Part shown: positions 1 to 11,230 of the stretch, in pieces
How positions within the stretch are numbered: the first letter of the stretch is position 1
Layout: the number at the start of each line of letters is the position of its first letter
NCBI GenBank assembly: GCA_012845835.1
Contig: JABAKD010000023.1
Span: 16,736,702-16,800,701 of the forward strand
Length of the DNA stretch: 64,000 bases
From: Undaria pinnatifida
Taxonomy: Eukaryota; Sar; Phaeophyceae; Laminariales; Alariaceae
Direction of reading: 5' to 3'
Notes under the pieces: generated by a model
Seen by the model: only the letters and a program-made list of their open reading frames with translations
Told to the model about the DNA's origin: nothing
The model's database searches: none
Program-made: the position numbers and the translations under genes

Positions 1-735
1 ATCTGTTCTACAGACTCCAAAACCAGATGGGCGAATTGGCACTGGTGGGAGTACCCGGAGAGAGAGTCGAGACAGCAGCTGCGCCTCTGGAACCTGTGGT
101 TGGGTTTGGAGGATTGCTTGGAGGAGTACAGAGTGGAGTGGCTGCTGATGAACCTCTGGAGCTCTAGGTTGGGGATGGAGGATCGTATGGAGGTGCTAGC
201 GGCGTGAGACAAGCTGCTTTGGATACCGAGATTCAAGAAAGCGCTACGGAGGTTGGCCCAGTTTCAAGCTCAGCGTCAAGCAATTGCAGCCTCCGCGACA
301 GCCACAGCAGCTACACGAAAAGTCGAGGAACGCTCCGTTCCACCCCCTGCTAAACCTGCTGTGACAGAGTATGTGCTTCTCCAAGGAGCGAGCGGCGAGA
401 CATCTGCTGCACCTCTGGAAAAGTTGGCTGAGACGGAGGGCAAAGGCATGGTTGATGGGGAAAGAGAGATGGTGGAGTTTGAGACGAGAGCGGAGGAGCA
501 GAGAGAGCAGGAGGAGCAATGGCCGCTGCCACCGTAGCAGCACCAGCAACAGCGGCAGCAGCTGCAGTCACCGGAGGCACCACCCCTGCTTGGCCGCCGC
601 CCGCCCCCGCTGGATTCGAGAACGATTATTCTGACGGCGGGGGGAGGCGTGTGGGGGGAAAGGGATGGCTCGACGGTTGTGAAACTGAACTACAAGCCGT
701 ATCTATCGTGCTCCTTGGGAGCGTGGGCTGCTGAG
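1..735 (+). pseudogene. Degraded Ala/Glu-rich reading frames, function unknown
   Basis: Three successive open segments on the + strand read like parts of one low-complexity protein: 3-167 (open at the left window edge), 208-537 and about 519-734. The middle one has about 109 residues between stops. It starts basic (DKLLWIPRFKKALRR), passes through an Ala/Thr-rich stretch and ends acidic (GEREMVEFETRAEEQREQ). The third is Ala/Pro/Gly-rich. No domain is recognised, and no good ATG start opens the middle segment. The segments lie in different frames, so this is either a decayed gene, exons with short introns, or low-complexity chance. The composition resembles retroelement Gag or linker regions, but that is only a resemblance. 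Confidence 0.3.
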
Positions 736-2190
736 CCCATTGACGTCTGAGCCAGCGCTGGAATCGGCACAAGGTGGCTGGTTACGGTGGGCGACGCTGG
801 GAGTCACGGACACCCAGCCGGAGAACCCTTTAAGCCTTCAGGACCCGACTTGGCAACAAACAGGTCATGTAGATTGTCCGTTCCGTCTTGGCTTTGTCTT
901 CATTTTTGAGTAGTACAGTAGGTACCATGGTGTAGTGCAGCGGTTTTGGTTTATGAAGACGCTAAACGAACTGAGGAGACATATTGCTAAGACTACAGCA
1001 GCATTGTTGATTGACATAGCAATGACTTGTTATTATTTGCGGTTAATCCTTTGTTATTCACGTGGAATGGTAGCTAGGGCAGAGGGCTCTGTACGGTAAA
1101 CGCTTGTGCCTGTCCCCGTGCCCCTTCCTGCCACCCCCCGGCCACTGTGCTTGTGTGATAGCTCTACTAATCAAGCGGTAACTACAAAAATGCTGGATAT
1201 CCGAAATGATGAATGATGCCTGATGTTAGTCGTACATAGCGCTGGCTTGTGATGCTGAATTTTCTGTCGTATGTACGACAGTTTGTTATTTTGGTTCATT
1301 TTCAATCAACCATTTTCCCTCACGCGCCATAGAGGTAAATAATTCGTCATCTCCGAAAATATTCTTTTATTTCGGTCGTGCGCCGCATTTTCCTAATAAA
1401 TACCTGGTACGGAATACGTGATATTTTCATTTTCTTGGTTGTCCTATAACTTCCAGAATAGTTGTTTGTCAACCCCACGGGAATCTAGTTTAATGCGGTA
1501 ATGTCCACCTGGATTGACCGCACGAAGATAAGAAACCGGTAGTAAGGAAATACGGTATTACTCACATGTTTCAAGGCAATATGACGGTGAAAGTGCGTTT
1601 GTGTTCTTTTCGTTAAACTGAGGGTTCCACCATGATGTGCTTTCATTAATATCGCAATGAGGTTGACACACGTTGCTGGGCGCCGATGGATGAGGATTAT
1701 ATTCAAGTCCCTTCGCCCCCTCAATCCCCCGCCCTTCTCATGCGTGTGTGCAGCGTGCAATGTGCGATATCTGTACGCCTTACAGAATCGGTACCGGTAT
1801 GCCGTACAAAATCGAATAAGCAGGCGGGGATATGGTAGATATACTTACATAATCCACAGGTGCTCAAGAATTATGTATGTACGTAGTGTACGAGCAGTTT
1901 GAGTCCAGATGAAAATGGCCAACATTCCTGCGGTTGTTATGGAGTTTACCTGATACCACATTATATAAACGCGTTTTTAGTCAAGTTTGCCAAATAGTGC
2001 AAAAGGATAGTTATTTCTTCACCACGGTATCTATCTTATCAAGTAGCAGTATGGATCAATAATCCTGTAGCACCGTGATACCACGTGTCGCTCTACCGGG
2101 AAGGAATATGCGGAATAACTCGACACTCGATTTTCAACCTCGTGACGTGTCGCGAGGCGTTTGAACTCTGATTTATAGGTACTCTGAAAC
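736..2190. other. No gene seen
   Basis: Only short frames without protein-like composition. AT-rich stretches near 1320-1420 and 1940-2060. One copy of the recurrent ACCAGGTA/TACCTGGT word lies near 1405. I see nothing else to annotate. Confidence 0.5.
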
Positions 2191-2199
2191 AAAAAGAAA

Positions 2200-2800
2200 C
2201 ACGCGATGGGATTCGTTTTGTACCGGCATCAAATAGGTGTCGAGTCAACTCTGAAATATAATGGCTTTCTGGCAAGATATGTGGTGAATGGTGAAATATG
2301 CGTTAGTTCGGGTAGAAGAAACCCGCTCGAGAAAGGTGTCAAATTCGACGAGTTCGACAAGCCTGAACCCCAGGGCGATTGGCCTTTTTGCGAGTTGGTC
2401 GGATGTTTGATGTGGCTTGCTAACCAGACACCTCCGGACAGTGCGAACGAAGTAAGAGCCGTGGCTATGTACACGAATTCGCCGAGGAAGGTTCACTGGA
2501 AGACTGCGGTTGGTATTTTGGGTACCTCGGGATTTTGTGATGAATATTCGCACTCCGTAGTTGAAGAAGCGCATGTCCTAATCAAAGAGTCTTTTAATTT
2601 CACCGCGTGTTGAGAGCTTGGCATGGACCAAACCAGAGCTGGACTGGTTGTGCAACAGTGCGCTCTAAAGAAGGAAGAACATTGTTGATGTGGGTTGACT
2701 TCGTAGTGGAGGAGTCATATGTTAGATGATTTTTGGGTCATGGACTAAAGAGTTGCCTGCTTTTCTAACGACCGAAAAATGCTGAGTGGAGGATTTATTT
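2200..2800 (+). mobile_element. Copia (Ty1/copia) pol fragment, RT to RNase H junction
   Basis: Fossil fragment. The translated + strand at about 2206-2540 matches the end of Copia reverse transcriptase and the connection to RNase H: GDWPFCELVGCLMWLANQT, followed by a variant of the usual PDxxNxVRAVA and VHWK..GILG pattern. The same signature (GHWPFRELVGSLMWLAT) occurs in the long Copia fossil on the other strand at about 17.1 kb, so both probably belong to the same lineage. RNase H-like sequence seems to fade out by about 2800. No LTR, gag or integrase lies next to it. It is a short broken piece and cannot be active. Confidence 0.8.
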
Positions 2801-3513
2801 CTTAGTTGATTACAAAATCATGGAATAAATGTGTTTCTGCGTTCGTACGACCAATCAAATGACGTTACTATATTTTGCATATGGGCATTTCGGAATTCGG
2901 ATGGTTTACGATGTGTGCCCAGCGAGGAGGCAGTGGAGGCAGTTCCATGATACGATTGTAAGTTTTGGGACTACAACCCTAGTACACTCGTGTCAATCCT
3001 ATTTTCACCAGCTGATGCCCGTATGATCACTGCGGTAAAACTACACTGAGTGCGGCAGCTGAGAAAATTTACGTTGGAGATTTATGTTGTGAAGACTGCA
3101 ATGTGCTTCGGATTCTGGATCTTGGGCTTCGGATGTTGGAGTTTAGAGTTGAGATAATGATTCTGAATGCTGTCCATGGATTGCGATCCTTGGTTAATGC
3201 AGTGACTTTCGGGGACTGCGGTACAGCAAACTGCACCCTTTCTTTCTGCCGCAGCAATGAAGAGAGAATACTGTTTACCTGTCTTTTTCATCGACTCGTT
3301 TTTAGCTTGGGGAAATGATAACACGGTATCATATCGTATCAATTGCAAAATAAGGAAGGCTGATGATTGTGCTTTCTTAATTGATACAGATATGAAAATG
3401 GAGGATAGGAGTTCCAATGATACATTTAGCGTTATCGTACCGGGATACCGGAATGGAGGAGATCAGCTCTGCCTATTTCCCCGTTTTTCCTTCTTCCTGG
3501 GACGCCTTTCCCC
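2801..3513. other. No gene seen
   Basis: Short overlapping frames only, with no recognisable protein or repeat structure. Confidence 0.45.
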
Positions 3514-3573
3514 GTGGTACTCGAGAGGAGCTGAATATCATATGTGGTACTCGAGAGGGGCTGAATAGTATGT
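3514..3573. repeat. Two 30-bp tandem units
   Basis: Two adjacent units of 30 bp, each starting GTGGTACTCGAGAGG, differ at only a few bases. This is a recent small duplication with no coding meaning that I can see. Confidence 0.85.
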
Positions 3574-3588
3574 ACAAGGGCTCCGCGT

Positions 3589-3612
3589 GGGTGCCGGCAT
3601 TCGCCGGCACCC
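3589..3612. repeat. Perfect 10-bp stem hairpin
   Basis: GGGTGCCGGC (3589-3598) pairs perfectly with GCCGGCACCC (3603-3612) across a 4-nt loop. It lies 15 bp after the 30-bp tandem pair. It might be the end of a small inverted-repeat element, but no partner is seen nearby. Confidence 0.8.
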
Positions 3613-3674
3613 AAGCTTCGGATAGGAAAATGTGCATCACATTTTACTTGGTACCATCCTTATTATGTACGACC

Positions 3675-4040
3675 ATGTGATGTCGCTCGCTCATTTTTCG
3701 ATATCTGACAAACAACAACAGGTACAATACAATCAGGGCAATGCCAAGTGTTGTTGCCGTAAGAAGGAAAAAATGCTGAGTGTTGCAATTCAGTTCGCCT
3801 TGTCAGTCGGTCTCGGAAAATACGAACCAGTCGTTTTTGTTGTGTGTTCTCTGAATAGTCACACTTCTCAGGAAAATAAGGTGTGAGATGCAATGTGATG
3901 GCGCTCGCTCGTGTTTCGATATCTGACACATAGGTGCGTACGTTAAGAATCAAGGCAATGCCAAGTGTTGCACGCTGAAAAGTGTTGATGCTCAGTTCGC
4001 AACCTCGCTTCTCATTCTCAAGTCTCAGAAATGCACCCGC
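3675..4040. repeat. Diverged direct repeat, two ~140-bp units
   Basis: The block starting near 3675 (TGATGTCGCTCGCTC, then TTTCGATATCTGACA, GGCAATGCCAAGTGTTG, TCAGTTCGC, TCTCGGAAA) recurs in the same order from about 3893. The offset is about 218 bp and many bases differ. No reading frame is conserved between the units. Confidence 0.75.
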
Positions 4041-6560
4041 AGTCAAGGTGGCTCAGTTTTGGTAACGCGAAAGCACTCCGTGCCGAGCAAGCGGTTCGGC
4101 AAGGATGCTAGTAGTAGAGAGGTTTCAATGGCAAGGGGGGGGCACCAGAAGAACCACTCTTGGCGCGTGACCAAAAATACGAAGCCTGGTGACCCTCCGC
4201 AAGTCCGAGCGGAACCCCTGGTGCCTATTGCTTATCGTATACCCCCATAAGTTCTTGAATACAACAGTAGTAGTAGTCTATATATTACGTATGTATGTAC
4301 CTGGCATCTGTTTCATTTCTCTCGGCCTCGTTTCAGAGCACAGACTTGAATTATTTACCGCAGCAGTACAGGTCACATCAGCACTACAGTGTGCAACAAC
4401 AGCAGCACAACTACTGTGTACAGCAGTACTACTACAATCATAGTTAGAAGACGGTAAACTGCCGCGAAAAGGGAGCTACCTATGAATAAACTCGCAAAAA
4501 AAAATATCGTGTATGTATCTTTCTGGTATTTTTGAAGCTAATAAAATATTCTGCCGAGTTTTTGTTGTTGTATTGAACTGTACAAAGACTGCTGTGCTTG
4601 CTCTGTAGTACTGTACTCGTGTCCCGATGAGGCGAGGCGGAGGGGGTGCAAGAGGCTACTAAAGACGACCCGCCAAGGGAGGTGCGGCTCACTGCGACCC
4701 ACGACCGGCACGCACACCATCACGATAGCAGCAATCATCGTATTTGTTTCTCGATTTTGTTCACGAGGCAGTAGTACATATTACTGGCGTCACTGTATTT
4801 CGTAGCGTTGGTAGAGTTGTATACCCTTCATGGACAATGACCCCCAGCACATTTCAGGGACGTGGTGGCTGCACTGCACCCCGTCAGATAGTCTGGTTAG
4901 CGTGGCGACCGTTGATATTTGTATGGTGTTCTTTTTGTTTGATTGCTCTATTTCCAATGCATAGCCGCGGGTCGTCACCCTGATAGCACTTCAGACAGCA
5001 GGCGTGTTCCTCTGTGCTCACGACTATCGTGCGGTTCGTGGGGTACAGGCAGCACTCCAGACAGCAGCTGCTGTAGTCAGTAGCCACGAGTTGGTTAGAT
5101 GTGGAAACGGGGGGACTCTGTGCTGTAGTTTGCTTTGTGTATACCCGCGGCCATGTTAGTTCAGTGTGCACATTGAAAAACTTGTGTGCCTCCTTCGTTT
5201 CGTGTGTTTTTGGCGGGAGGGCGTAGTTTTTCCCGGCCGAATTTTTATATCATTACAAGGTTACCCTCCGGGAAGTGCCTAGGGGAGTGGCGCAAGAGCG
5301 AAGTCCAAGCACTCAACATCCGACTGCCTGTGGGAAAATAAGATGTACCTGGTGGTGGTGACAACTATGTTCTTGTCCGCAGCTCGAGAAGCGGAGTGTG
5401 GGGAGGCGCCCTCCCGGGGACGGTTCGTTATTTCCCGGTCGTGGTGGAGAACCGTAAAGAAGTAGTAATCCTATTAGTACGTGTCCAGCACGAGCACTCG
5501 CACGATGAGGGCTTTTGTACGAGCGACTCTTATGCGATAAAAGTTGAAATTTGCGTGGTGAAAAATAAGCGGACGAAAGCTGAATTTTCAACCGACAAAA
5601 AAAAACGACAGTTGTTCGGTGCGCGGTCTTTCTATCGTGGTTGGTTTTGATGTTTTTTTCTTTGTTTCGTATGGGAATCCGCCATTTCAGAATAGGTACT
5701 CTTCTTGTGTTGTTGAGCCAGATATTGAACTTCACGACGAGTGATCCACGCCCGGATGGGCAATCATCCCCTTTCACCATCCCGTCGCAGAAAGTGCACG
5801 GAATGAGGAACTGTAGGGCTTCTATTGTCGCTGAGATCGAGAACCCCTCTCTCATGGAGCATCGGCGCCTATATCCACTGAGCTGTTTGCTTTTTAGAGT
5901 CAAGAAAAGTCACGCTGGGTTGTTTTTTTATCGTCATCCGATTCAAAATCGTCCCCTCGAGGAGACGAATTTATTTTGCCTAACGAAGGTCGAGTACCAA
6001 CCAAACCATCGGTTTGCTGCTGTACGTATACTATCGTACCGCTGTGTATGTAGCACAGTACACCACGCATGGGTATGCCACACGCGCATGATGATGTTGC
6101 CTGCTGTTGCTTTTGCTGCTGGGCACGGTTGTAGCATTGTCTGTATTATCTGCATCTTTACTGTTCTGTTGTTGTCTACACATGCCTGGGTGTGTGATTG
6201 CGGGGGGGGAGAAACACAAATTCATGATCGGAAATATAATATGATAAAAACCGTTGATGCTAAAGTCTTAAATCCAAACGGTCCTAACATTTTCGTCCAG
6301 AATGGCGATGCCGCCCACAACAGCAGCAAAAGAAGGTCATCGATTACATATACGAATAGCTGGAGTGTATTTTAATTTTTATAATATACGAAGCACACCC
6401 CGAAAAAGCCAACTAGCCACAGGGGTACGGCGCAGATGGATGTGCCGCACACGCACGGTGTTACCTGCTGGTGGTGCTGCTGGGCGGCAGTTTTTTAACG
6501 TCGTTGTTCTCTCTGCGTGTTGGCTATGCTCATGGCTGTGTTAATGAAAGGGCAAAAACA
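4041..6560. other. No confident gene; long chance-like frames
   Basis: The longest frames in this stretch are a + frame at 5650-6375 (241 codons) and a - frame at 5313-5903 (196 codons). They overlap on opposite strands, have no recognised motif, and have uneven composition with Cys/His runs from simple sequence. I therefore do not call either. A - strand block at about 5755-5885 has a tRNA A-box-like word (AGCTCAGTGG) and a degraded B-box-like word, perhaps an old tRNA-derived repeat. The rest is featureless. Confidence 0.4.
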
Positions 6561-6569
6561 GACCCAATG

Positions 6570-6640
6570 TTGAAGGTATCACTGGGTCTGGTAGGCGCAC
6601 AAAGGGTATAATACCATAAAAGGTATACCCTTTGTACGCG
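6570..6640. repeat. Two adjacent hairpins
   Basis: AGACCCA...TGGGTCT (about 6570-6598) is followed at once by a perfect 12-bp stem, ACAAAGGGTATA (6599-6610) with TATACCCTTTGT (6624-6635). GCGC words just outside extend the symmetry. It may be a tiny MITE or a structured spacer. Confidence 0.7.
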
Positions 6641-6947
6641 CGCCCGATGTTGGATGTTGCCGAAACCCGGGGATTTGCCTCATCCATGCCCAAGGCCAAA
6701 AAAGTTTAAAAGGCTTGCCACGCGCGACATTCAGCACGGATCGCGCCCAAATCTCCGGCAACGTGACCCCAACGGTCGAATTGTGCCCACCTCAAATTAA
6801 ATTTTGGACAAAGGTGCGAGCACCAAGAGATGTGCCCGAAGAAAAAAGTAAAATGACATTCATACATAAACATATGGGTTTTCGGGTCTTCCTGAGGCTC
6901 CAACACCTTCGTGTGATCACGGACTTTAGATTTATGAACTAATGTGA

Positions 6948-6989
6948 GACAACAACAGCAGCAGCAACAACAACCACAACAACAACAAT

Positions 6990-7075
<86 letters not shown>

Positions 7076-7100
7076 AAACAACAACAACAACAACAACAAC
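6948..7100. repeat. (CAA)n microsatellite
   Basis: About 150 bp of almost pure CAA triplets with a few CAG, CCA and AAA interruptions. Long frames here (poly-Cys or poly-Leu on the - strand) are artefacts of the triplet repeat. Confidence 0.97.
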
Positions 7101-7180
7101 AGCAACACATGCAACACATACAACACATACAACACATACAACACATACAACACATACAACACATACAACACATACATGTA
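7101..7180. repeat. 9-bp tandem repeat (CATACAACA)n
   Basis: Directly after the CAA tract, the 9-mer CATACAACA is repeated about eight times. It probably arose from the CAA tract by slippage. Confidence 0.95.
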
Positions 7181-7257
7181 TTTTGCAGTGGTTTGACGAA
7201 AACGAAGAGTAGGCATCTGGAATTGCAGGAAAATGTCATCCAACATATTTTATGTGC

Positions 7258-8050
7258 ATGGAGGTGGGGTTGGGGTTTGCACAACGCACAGGGCGATATC
7301 GACCAGGGAATCACTGTTTTTATCCCGAGTTATTGGAGTTGTATATGTATAAAAGGAGTTTTGACCCGGGCATGCTATCTTATCCTCCCTGAGTGCGGCG
7401 GGACATCGACGCTGGCCCGAGGGGCCACTCTTTCAGCGCTCTGGGTCTATTAACTCAAGCCATTCAGTGATCAGTGGATGGGGCTGGGTTTTGCACACCG
7501 TTCTTAACGGTATCGACCCGGGGATCACCGTTTTCGTCCCTGGACTCCTGGGGTTGTTGTAGATGTGTGTAAGGCTTCCTGATCCGGGGATGGTATGTTA
7601 TCCTTGCCCGGTGCATAGGGACCTCGACGTTGTCCCGAGGGGTAACTCCGGCCGCGCGCTGGCTTTATTTGTTCCACGGTTTCAGCCACCAGCAGATGGG
7701 GGTGGGGTTTCTAAACCGTGCGGGACGGAATCTTCCCGGGGCGTCGCTGTTTTCGCTCTTGGATTGTTGGGGTTGGTGTAGATGTATGGAAGGCTTCCTG
7801 ATCCGGGGATGAGACTCTCTCCTCCCCTGGCATCGCTGACTCCAGAAGCCACAACCTGTCAACGATCAGTCGATGCGGTCGGGTTCTTTACCCGGCGGGG
7901 CGGTGTCGATCCGAGGGATCGCCGTTTTCGCCCTTGGTTGGTTGGAGTTGTAGATATATGGAGGAATTACTTAACTGGTGATGGTACCCCTTTCTTCGCG
8001 CCTGCGGCGCAACTTCCACGCCTCTATGGCCGGAATATTTCTGTTTAACA
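7258..8050. repeat. Four-unit tandem array, ~177-219 bp period
   Basis: Four diverged units start near 7258, 7477, 7694 and 7871. Each has, in order, GGGTTTGCACA or GGGTTTCTAAA, a TATCGACC or TGTCGATCC block, GGGATCACCG or a variant, TTTTCGTCC or TTTTCGCCC, TTGGAGTTGTA or GGGGTTGTTGTA, GGAAGGCTTCCTGATCC or a variant, then a divergent end. The unit cores are more alike than the ends. There is no shared open frame across all units. A fifth partial unit may follow at about 8060-8115. Confidence 0.8.
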
Positions 8051-8289
8051 CCAACCTTCTAGAAAAGAGCCAGCGGGGTCTGGCAGGGGTTTGATAGACC
8101 CATCAGCGGTCAGAATCGACTTTGATCGTTGTACTTCAGCAACAAGGCTGACTTGATCGCTGTGAGGAATGACTTGGATTTGTCGAGAATGCTCAGCACG
8201 CCACGGCCACGGCTCGGCGCGTCACGAGACCTGGTGTTCTGCTGGTTGTGTCGCCTAATGAAGTACCCCGTGCACCGCGTTGCCTAAGC

Positions 8290-8480
8290 CATCATCATGT
8301 TGAACATATCAAAGTGGGATCCGTGGATGGGCCCTGGGAAGGAGTCGTCAAACATGTCTCGGTTATCGTTCTCTCCTCACGAAGAAAGGAAGGAAGTGCC
8401 AAACTGGCTGCAACTTCGTATTTCCTCCGTCATGTCAAATACATGTTGCATATCCCTGAATACGAATTTCATGTAACCAT
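8290..8480. repeat. Dispersed repeat family C, copy 1
   Basis: Block with CCTGGGAAGGAGTCGT, TCTCTCCTCACGAAGAA, AAGTGCCAAACTGGCTG, AAATACATG and GAATACGAATTTCAT in order. The same order is found at about 14940-15135, and its 3' half at about 34200-34345. No coding signal is seen. Confidence 0.8.
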
Positions 8481-8494
8481 CTTCGTATAAATAC

Positions 8495-8705
8495 ACGTAT
8501 AACTATGTTGGCCCTGGCACGAGAGTGGCCGAAGGCTCCGATATAAGACCAAGTTTTGAGTTGTCTTCGAGATAGCTCGAGCTAACTCGAGCTGAGGTCC
8601 ACCTCTCGCCGCTCTGTTTCCTGCGCGTGCATCACCTTGCTCAATTCTCCCGACCCTGCCAGGGTCGGCGTCGGTCGTGCTCGCTTCATGTCGCAATGGC
8701 CTACG
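8495..8705. repeat. Dispersed repeat family B, copy 1
   Basis: Block with ATGTTGGCCCTGGCACG, GGCCGAAGGCTCCGAT, GAGTTGTCTTCGA, GAGGTCCACCTCTCG, CGCTGTTTCCTG and CTCGGTCGTGCTCG-like words. Other copies lie at about 9615-9780, 58190-58375 and 58903-59035. Copy 3 is the closest match. Length is about 190 bp with no poly-A tail or clear inverted ends. Confidence 0.85.
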
Positions 8706-8859
8706 CAAAAATCACCTTCTTGCTTTTTTTCGGTTCCGGAATGTGAAGTGCGGAGCTGTACGTATAAAAGCACTAACTTTTATTTTCAACAAAAAGCCGG
8801 TGACAGCAGTATGGCAGTAGTTCAGCAGGTATACCGTCATTGCTTATATTGACCGGTCC

Positions 8860-9610
8860 CGGTTTCGATCCTGGACTGTTTTTTTTCTTCTCCCGTTTGT
8901 GTTCCGGTTTCGACGTGTATCCAATATTAAATTCCTTGTAAATTTCAATTATCTCTTGCGCTTTTTTGGTTGATGTTTGGGTTGTTCTCTTTTGCTTTGT
9001 TCTATACGTACCTGGCACAAAGTGAATATAGCAGGTATTGTTATTCATGCTTGCATTTCAGTGGGTATTGCTTGCTGTTTGTCGTACTGCTGTGCTGGTG
9101 GTGCTGTGTCGCTGCTGCAGCATGCTGTTGTTGAATTTACACGTGCATTAGAGTTGTGCGGCGTTGTTGCTGCTGTTACTGTATTGCGTATGTATGCTGC
9201 ATGATACATGTACGGCTTGCCGTTTTTTTCGTTGGGCCGCCGCCGCTGCTGCTGCTGTTTTTTTCTTTTTCAAGTCTGTGCGTATTTTTTTCTTTCGTTG
9301 TGCTCGAGCTTCGATGTGTATCCGATATATTTAATGGCGCCTTTTTGGTTTATTTTTTTTTCTCTCCTTTTTTCTTCTATTACGTACCCGGTACCGGCCC
9401 AAAGTGAGCATATTATTACTATTTACGCATATTGCACTGAGTACTGCTTGCTGTTTGCCGTATTGCTGGTGCTGCCGCATCTGCATCATGCTGTTTCTTG
9501 TTGTTGGATTTATTTACACGCACATTACAGTTGTACGGCGTTGCTGCTGTTACGATATGTATGCTGTACTTCTGCGGCTTGCGTTTGCCGTTGGACTGCC
9601 GCTGCCTGTC
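8860..9610. repeat. Tandem duplication, ~380-bp unit
   Basis: Two units in direct orientation with an offset of about 375-394 bp. They share CGAYGTGTATCC...TATTTAA (near 8917 and 9311), the TGCTTGCTGTTTG block (9068 and 9443), and the pair ATTTACACG with GTTGTRCGGCGTTG. The CTG-rich stretch explains long Cys/Leu frames here. A weak third echo (GATGTGTACATTATCCG) lies near 10022. Confidence 0.75.
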
Positions 9611-9614
9611 GTCT

Positions 9615-9780
9615 CAGCGGTCGATAGGCCCGGGTTAGACCAGGGTTTGAGCCGTCTTCGAGATAACACAAAGGTCCACTTCTCGGCACGCTGTTTTCTG
9701 GACGTGCCTCACCTTGCTCGCCCTCCCCACTCTGCTGGGGGTGGCCTCGGCCGTTCGCGCTTCGTGTCGTGACAGGTGCT
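9615..9780. repeat. Dispersed repeat family B, copy 2
   Basis: More diverged copy of the 8495-8705 block: GAGCCGTCTTCGAGATA, AGGTCCACTTCTCGGC, CGCTGTTTTCTGGACGTGC, CACCTTGCTCG and CCTCGGCCGTTCGCGC. Confidence 0.75.
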
Positions 9781-10066
9781 GCAGAATCGTGTCTTTTGCC
9801 AAATTTCTGTTGCGTAATGCCGAGCGCGTAGTTGTAGTACGTATAAGAACACAAAATATTATCCAGTAGCAATCGTACAATAGCACCGTGGATGTTTTCA
9901 TTTATATAAATAGTAGCGTGCAGGGTAGCCCCGAACGATTGTTAATCGTTAGCCGGGAGCCTCGTAAATTCACTCTTTTTTCAAGTAGGTTCTTTGTTTG
10001 CTTCCCTTTGAGTTCGAGCCTCGATGTGTACATTATCCGATCCTCTCTCGTTTTTTATTTATTTTC
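9781..10066. other. No feature seen
   Basis: AT-rich sequence without a clear frame or repeat apart from a short echo of the preceding tandem unit near 10010-10040. Confidence 0.5.
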
Positions 10067-10495
10067 CCCTCATATTTTTCAGGGCTCTCGGGATGAATCC
10101 CGCTGATCGCAGAATCGCGGTGAATCAGCCATAGCGGAGTTACGAATAAAATATGAACAATGGCAACAGCACGATAAGCAAGACAAAACCGCGGCGAATC
10201 GAATGACGGCGTTTTTGTTGGTAATACCACGTAGGAACCGTGGTGTAACCACGGGATTTTTACCACGGGATTTTTAATACCGAATCCCGTGGTAAAGTCC
10301 CGTGATCATTCCGCGGTTCCTACTTGGTATATAAAAAAAGAAACACCGTCATTCGATTCGCCGTGGTGTGGTGTCTCTTTTATGGTGCTTTTGCCATTGT
10401 TTATTCCTAATTCGTACCAGGTAGCTCTTTTGTGGTTGATTCACCGCGATTCCACGACCCGTGGTATTATTCCCGGAGAAGGCCCTCATATTTTT
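10067..10495. mobile_element. Foldback MITE with 13-bp flanking direct repeat
   Basis: A ~403-bp inverted-repeat element (10080-10482). The left arm (about 10082-10264) is matched on the opposite strand by the right arm (about 10270-10482), including AATCGCGGTGAATCA, AACAATGGCAA, CGGCGAATCGAATGACGG, GGAACCG and ACCACGGGATT. Arm identity by eye is roughly 75-80%. The element is bracketed by the perfect 13-mer CCCTCATATTTTT at 10067-10079 and 10483-10495, best read as a target site duplication. It has no coding capacity. The long duplication hints at a Mutator-like (9-11 bp) relative, but the family is not settled. Confidence 0.85.
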
Positions 10496-10889
10496 GTTCT
10501 TTATGTACCGGCTCAAGGAAAATCGAAAGTAGTATCGTATGCATACTTATGTAATCATTCTAATAGCGTCAGGTGTGAGTTCGACAATTTTTGGGTCGAT
10601 AATAATCTTTGCAAGCTGTGTAATACACCGGTCGCCCGTTGTTAGTAAGTTTTTCATGAGGCGATACCTAATCAATACTAATGGACATCGATCCTGCAAT
10701 GGACCAAGGTGAAGACATTAACGTGTTACGTGATAGGTGACATGGAAATTGATGGTGTATTACATCGTTTTCTCACAATTAAATCGTATAAATAACAAAG
10801 TAATAATAGCGATGTATTATTTTATTATCATCACTAATCTAGGTATTACGATTGTGAGGTATGTGCATGATTTATGTGTGTGTTGTGTT
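10496..10889. other. No feature seen
   Basis: AT-rich, short frames only. Confidence 0.5.
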
Positions 10890-11230
10890 GTCTTCACATC
10901 AAACTGTTCTTTCTACCCAACGACATGAGCACACCCAGAGTCCGTGCTGATTCTTCAGCCTAGAGAGATACCAGGTACAAATTATGTGGTCACAGACTGT
11001 GAAACAGAGTAAACCAAACAGTCTCAATTCATGAATGTAAAGCAAGTGAAGTGCTAGCATACCGGGTACAAGAACACAACAAAACAAGCCCGACCATCAA
11101 GAAAAGAGAAAAAAGGAAAAAATAAAAAAATAAAAAACAACGCAAAAAACAAGACAAAACCAGAAAACAACAGGTGTTCTGAAGAATGTGATGCAAGAAG
11201 GTCGGAAAGGAAAGAAACGGCTGCTTTTTT
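10890..11230. repeat. Dispersed repeat family A, copy 1
   Basis: Contains TTCTTTCTACCCAACG, GTCCGTGCTGATTC, CCTAGAGAGATACCAGG, GTGGTCACAGACTGTGA, an A-rich stretch and GATGCAAGAAGGTC. The same order is found at about 23470-23755, and in part at 54600-54850, 57720-57960 and 60840-60990. Copies 1 and 2 are full-length relative to each other (~290 bp). No reading frame is conserved. Confidence 0.85.

Noticed and set aside
5755-5885. tRNA or SINE head on the - strand (AGCTCAGTGG)
   Set aside because: Box B is disrupted and no tail or second copy was found.
5650-6375. Longest + strand open frame (241 codons)
   Set aside because: Overlaps a 196-codon frame on the other strand, has no motif, and its composition changes abruptly along its length. 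It reads as chance.
6706-7314. Long Cys- or Leu-rich frames
   Set aside because: Produced by the CAA/TTG microsatellite and the 9-bp repeat.
8805-8885. tRNA gene candidate (TAGTTCAGCAGG and GGTTTCGATCC words)
   Set aside because: The box words are present, but the T-loop is shifted, the acceptor stem does not pair and the anticodon arm is poor. At most a tRNA-derived relic.
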